Assembly (NCBI GenBank): GCA_028565635.1
Contig: JAOXYB010068500.1
Location: forward strand, 1 to 24,290
DNA: 24,290 nucleotides
Origin: Phoronis ovalis
Lineage: Eukaryota > Phoronida > Phoronidae
Reading direction: 5' to 3'
Part shown: in pieces, positions 10,801 through 16,800 of the stretch
How positions within the stretch are numbered: position 1 is the stretch's first letter
How the letters are laid out: every line of letters starts with the position of its first letter
Translations under genes and position numbers: made by a program
The notes under the pieces: model-generated
Databases searched by the model: none
Seen by the model: the letters and a program-made list of their open reading frames with translations, nothing else
What the model was told of the DNA's origin: nothing

Positions 10801-13800
10801 TAAGTCCGAGCAGTGAGCATTGTCTTGGTCTGTTAAGTGCGAGCAGCGAGCATTGACAATTTTTGAGTGCGAGCATCACCTTGGGGGGTACCCCCTACCC
10901 CCTCAATGATGGTAGTAGGTTATAAAAGATTGTTTTGATGACATTTAGGTATTAAAAGGTGAAATTTATTTTAAGCATTTTTTCCATTAAATTTATGGAG
11001 GAAACATGATACAAGTCGTAATGAGTAGATCAGCAGGCTTGTAATTCGACATATGACAGTTACAATCGGGAGACTTGACCTTGAGGTCGAAAGGTCATTT
11101 AAAGGTCAAAAATTCTAAATCTCAAAATAGCATTAAATTTTTGAAAAGGCAGATTTTTATGCATTTAGAAGTCATCAAGAGGTCAAGAGGGTCATTATGA
11201 GGTTAAAAAGTCCCAAAGCAATGCATTTCTAATATTTGTTGAGAAGTTAAATGAGGTCAGTTTAGAGATCATGTAATCTTAACAACCAATAGAAGCAACC
11301 ATACCTTTGCAAAAAGGCTATCCAGTTTTAGATTGCTATTATTCAGCACAAGAAAGACTAGCTATCAAATTTATCCTAGGCTGCTGTGTTGCACCAACAA
11401 ACCGTACCTGGCCAATTGCATATGTAATGTTTTGTTTGATGTTTCTTATATTGTATTTTTTGTATTTTATTACTGTATCTGGGCCTTGTGGGAGATCAGA
11501 GCAAAGTGCACTGAATACTAGTAGGCAATCCATACTAAAGAAGATGAACGTAAATAAACAACTAAGTGAAAAAAACAAAAATCACACCGAGCATTTTCCC
11601 CTCCAGCTTCTCTTTTGTAACCATTAAATTCCATCAACGAAAGAACGTAAAATATCGAGGCTTATTTTAAATATTCGGTGCAAATTCACATGTACAGTTG
11701 TTTTGAGTGGTATTCCAAAGTTGACATATATTTTAGCAGGTAATGATGGTCCCGTGGTCATATGCGTCGAACAGTTATACTTTAAATAATGGCATGACGA
11801 TTTATCCACTTCATTACATTATTTTAGGGCAGCAACGGATTACCAGGCCTTGATGGATTACCTGGCGCCGCCGGCCCTAGGGTAAGTACATAAGAATACA
11901 TTCTATTTCGTGCAGGTTAACAAAAAATAACACGTTTCCCTCAAGAATATTGGAAGTCTCAGCCTTTTCTAAGTTTAACCAACAATGTTGTGTGTTTATT
12001 ATACACATCAAGAGCTCCTTGAACTTACTGCACTTGTAAGGAAATCAGGCCGGACAGCTAGGCGAATTTAGGTTCATTATTATACCTTGTTCTTAAATTA
12101 GTTTTTTTGTTTTCAGGGTTTCCCTGGAATAAACGGAGATAAAGGAGGAAGAGGAGCTATGGTAAGTTTGCTTAATAGTAAGACAATTGCAAATGTTACC
12201 ATCAGGCGGCCTCTCGCGCCGATAGACGGTGACCATTAATGATGCTGCTGTTGACACGAACGGCAAAATACCTAATTAGTGGAGAAAGAAGATTGTTTTA
12301 TGTAATTACTTTACTATGTCGAAAACGCGCAGTGATTGTCATTCATGAATAAACTTGCAGCCTTTAGCTATCTCCTACTCTAACCACAATTCCTTGTTGA
12401 CGTAGGGTCCACCTGGTCCACCTGGACTCATGACAAGTGCTGCATTGAGAGAAACTATGGGTGTTATTCTTGAAGAGCGCAAAGGTGACAAGGTAGGGTT
12501 AAAGTCGTTGAACCTAGAATTATATAGTTAACTTGACTGAATGTTGATCTAAAAATTGATGACTTGCTCGCTTATTCCTCGGACGAAAAATGTCAGACAA
12601 TTCTCATTTTATATTAAAGTATTAAAACATGAACTCTTATTAGTTACTGACAAATTTCGGTCCATATTGCGCTAAGTGCAAATTCAATCCTCACAACTTT
12701 GTTCTGCTAAGAAATTTTGGAAATAACAGAACAGATCGATATTGCATCACGATACTGCAAATATTTAAGTACTAAATAATAAATCATAAATATGCGTACA
12801 TGCATTAATACGAAATTCCCGAGTCAAAACAATATTTGTTAACTTTATGGTGTAGGCTATTTATATAATCTAAAAAGAAGCTTGGGCAACAATGGTTAAT
12901 ACAATCTTTTTTAATTTTTAGGGGGATAAAGGCGAAGCTGGGCCTTACGGAACACCTGGATATGGTTATCCTGGAGACAAAGGAGATCCGGTGAGAGAGC
13001 GTAATATTACTGTACTTTTTGAATTACTACTTTTTACTTTTGCCGTTTATTGGGAGTATTGATCTGCACAGAAAAACAGTTAAGAAGGTCATCTTTTGTA
13101 AACTAAAACGAAAACGGCATCGAAGCCCAGCTTATTAAAAAAATTATTTAATGATTTTTTTTTTAGCAACAGATAATAATGCGCGACATTGCGTTAGTAC
13201 CGTTATTTCAGTTAATTTGCGAGAAACGTGTATATATTTTAGAAATATCGAAAAATCAAATTGCAGTAATCTCTATACAGAAATTAATTTAAAATGGGTT
13301 CCTTTTTGTTTTAACAACTGCATAGATATTTTGCAAACGTTTCGTTTTTATCACAATATATCGATCAAATTTATGTACATCATCTGTGCAATAATACTTT
13401 GATTTGGCTATAATCAAATGGAATTAAAAACCAGTAATTTATGCAAGCGTATACCAGCGTTTCATTATTATTTTTATTTAAATTTTTTATTGTATTACAG
13501 TTTCATGAATATAATACACACAGCTATTAAACACATGTTTGAAGTAAGATACTGTTACTCTGCTACTCGAGCTCTTTTATAATTTATTTCTTGTGTACGC
13601 AGGGTAGCTCGGGTATTCCAGGAATGCCTGGCAAACAAGGCGAACCTGGAGTCCCAGGTCCAACAGGTGACGCAGGAGATGTGGGAAAACCAGGAGTTGG
13701 TGTTAATGGAGAGAAAGGGAGTCAGGGTACTCCTGGTGAACATGGTGCCGTCGGTCCTGCTGGACCACAAGGAATTCAAGGGATACCAGGCGAAAGTTTA

Positions 13801-16800
13801 CCAGGTCCCAAAGGAGAAAAGGGAAATGTTGGAATAGGTAAGTGGCATATATTAATACCATTTGACACTGAAAACTTCCTAAACAGTACTGTGAAAAGAT
13901 ATATCTTTGTTGTCGTGGGGAAACAAGGAGCAACGTAGTTTACCATGCAGTCATATTTCTATAATTTCGATAAAATCAACAAATTCATTCAATTTTATGG
14001 TACGAAAATTGCAGTCTATTTTTCAAAGCGGCATCTGACAAAAAGCAATTATGTGTAACATTTCTGATCACAAGTTTCTAGATGAAGTTCACATTAAAAA
14101 ACAATTTGAAAAATAGCCTAAACAATTGTTTATTCTAATCCGCCTTTAGGACAAAAAGGTGAAGTCGGTGATCCAGGAAATGCAGGTTTCAATGGTCTTC
14201 CTGGAGACCCAGGACCACAAGGTCTGCCAGGACCGCAAGGAGACTCTATCCGCGGGCCCATGGGTTTACCAGGCTCTCCAGGAGAGCCTGGTATGGGGAT
14301 AAGGGGATTGCACGGAGAAAAGGGAGAAAAGGGTACAGCTATTTCTATCACTGGATTACCGGGGCAAAAAGGTGATCCTGGCATTGGACGAAAAGGTGAA
14401 AGAGGTATGTTTTGTCATGTGTTATGGTGGTATCAAATTATATACACATTGTTCTCTATTTCAGCAGCCAAAAAGTGTCATTCTGTTTATATTAATTTCG
14501 GGTGACGATTTTAGAAACTGCATTTTTAACATTTATTTCGTTATATAGACATGAAGGGATTTTTTTTACATTCATGGTAAAATGTGTTCACTTAAGTATT
14601 AAAATTGCATACAATGTTTTGGAACAAAGCAAAATAATTGTTAGTTAGAAATATATGTTTGTAATATCACAGGGATGCTATGAATAAAAAAATATTTTTG
14701 CATGATGACATTGTAGCTTTATACATGTACATATGCAAGCGATATAATTTTAAATAATTCTATGTAACATAGGAGATCCTGGTGTGGACGGAGTAGGAAA
14801 GCCTGGACCACAAGGTCCCCCTGGCCTACCAGGAGTAGCAGTAGGGCAGCCTGGAAAAAAAGGTGAACCAGGTATCCCCGGCCAGGGATTTCCCGGGGAA
14901 CCCGGAACACCAGGTACGTATCTTTTATTCAATAATTAGTAAGTTTTGCTAAATTTTGTTGTCACTAATATTTGGAGCACCTTGAAAGCATTTTAAGTGA
15001 TCATCCTTGAAACAAGATTGTTACACTGACAGAAATAAATTAAACTAAATGATAATATTTGCAGAAGTCTACATGTACATAATGCAGTACACAAAGTTTA
15101 CTATTTTTATATTGATTTTCCAAACAGTTCAAAGATTTTTTTTTCTTAATCAATAGGACAACCTGGTGTAGGTATTGCTGGAAAAGCAGGAAAAAAGGGC
15201 GAACAAGGCGAATCTTTACAGGGCCCTCCTGGTCCCCCCGGAGATCCAGGAAAGTTTGTTACAGGAACACCAGGAACAGATGGAATTCCTGGAGAAACTG
15301 GTAGTCCTGGAAATCCAGGTATGTTTTATTTTCATATAAAGATATTATACAAAATAATGCTACTCTTTTATGCAATGACGTTTTCACAACAGTGAGACAT
15401 CTTAAACAATGTTCATTTTTACAGGTTTAATTGGTGAAAAGGGAAGTCGTGGTGATACAGGCCACGTTGGTCCGGCAGGAGCACCTGGTTCTGACGGAAC
15501 GCCTGGGCCTAAAGGAGAGCCCGGGACAGATGGCTTCCCTGGGCTTCAGGGTGATCCAGGACAGCCAGGACCTGCTGGAGCTGGATTAAAAGGCAAGCAA
15601 GGAGAACCAGGACAACCGGGTATAAATGGAATTAAGGGCGAACCAGGGGTCGGTGAAAGAGGTACAACAGGCAAAGCAGGCCCAAAAGGTGAATCAGGTG
15701 CGACAGGAAAAGATGGCTTACCAGGTTTTCCGGGTGATCCAGGTGTAGGACTAAAAGGAAACGAAGGTCCTCAAGGTATTCCTGGTAAGCAGGGTGACGC
15801 AGGTATCGGAATTCCAGGCACTGATGGTGATCCAGGCCCACGTGGATTACCAGGGCCAACAGGAGATCCTGGAGTGGAAGGACCTCAAGGGATAAAAGGG
15901 GAAGTTGGAGCTACAGGCGAAAGAGGCCCCAAAGGTGTCCCAGGACCACCAGGAATTGAAACACCTGGAAAACCGGGACCAATGGGACCAACAGGCGATC
16001 AGGGTCCTCCTGGCGAACAAGGTATCGGTCTACCAGGTGAATCTGGCCCTCCCGGTCCTCAAGGTGAACCGGGACCTGAAGGCCCCAAAGGACTACGCGG
16101 TGTTCCTGGATTCCAAGGAGAATCTGGACGGCAAGGTGCTGATGGCATTGGCCTACCTGGAAAAGCAGGTAAGGCAAGAATTTCAGCAACAGTTAATGAT
16201 TGCGTACATGTATATCATAATTTATGCAGCATAATTTCTATGGCTACATTTTACCAAACAGTTTTGCTCCACATTTGCCAATTAATTCTGTACAATTACA
16301 AGATCATCATTACCTTACAATAATTAGCAAACTACATTCACATTAATAAAAAGTAATCTTGCTATATGTTTATCTTTGAAGGGAAACCAGGAAAAAGTGG
16401 TCCAATCGGCCCCAGTGGACCTCCTGGTGAGAGAGGAGAATCGGGACCACCAGGAGAAAAAGGTTTTCCAGGTGAATATGGCCCAGTTGGAAAACCTGGT
16501 CAAAAAGGAGATACGGGTCCTAGCGGCGAACCTGGCATTGGTGTACAAGGAGATACAGGAGTATCAGGTGTTCCGGGACCTACTGGTTCAAAGGGAGAGC
16601 CCGGTATTGGAGAACAGGGACCTCCTGGTGAACAGGGGCCACAAGGATTCGGTGGAGAAACTGGTGAAAAAGGCGCTATGGGAGCGAAGGGTCAATCTGG
16701 TGAGCGTGGATTGGACGGCATTGGTATACCTGGCGATGAAGGTACAGTAATGTTAGTTTGTCTTTTAGTGTACAAGTAAAGGATGACATGAATAGGTACA

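Larger units (their letters stand above)
10179..11827 (+). other. Collagen intron 7, filled by repeats
   Basis: 1649 bp. It carries a 7-bp-stem hairpin (TTGCTCC/GGAGCAA, 10309-10328), the 230-bp AGGTCA repeats, and the GAGCAGCGAGCATT array with a following C-rich patch (10885-10912). From 11110 to 11827 I see no clear repeat or exon; the 106-codon frame at 11307-11627 is not recognisable. Confidence 0.75.

Noticed and set aside
11307-11627. 106-codon + frame in collagen intron 7
   Set aside because: No recognisable feature, no splice sites compatible with the collagen phase, and an overlapping equal-sized open frame on the other strand.
14130-14384. Pro/Gly-rich frames on the minus strand across collagen exons (also 14750-14932 and 16947-17180)
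   Set aside because: They are antisense reflections of Gly-X-Y codons, not genes.
15905-16234. Alternative + frames inside exons 16 and 17 (also 16376-16750)
   Set aside because: Shadows of the Gly-X-Y frame; the collagen frame has the correct family motifs and splice phases.
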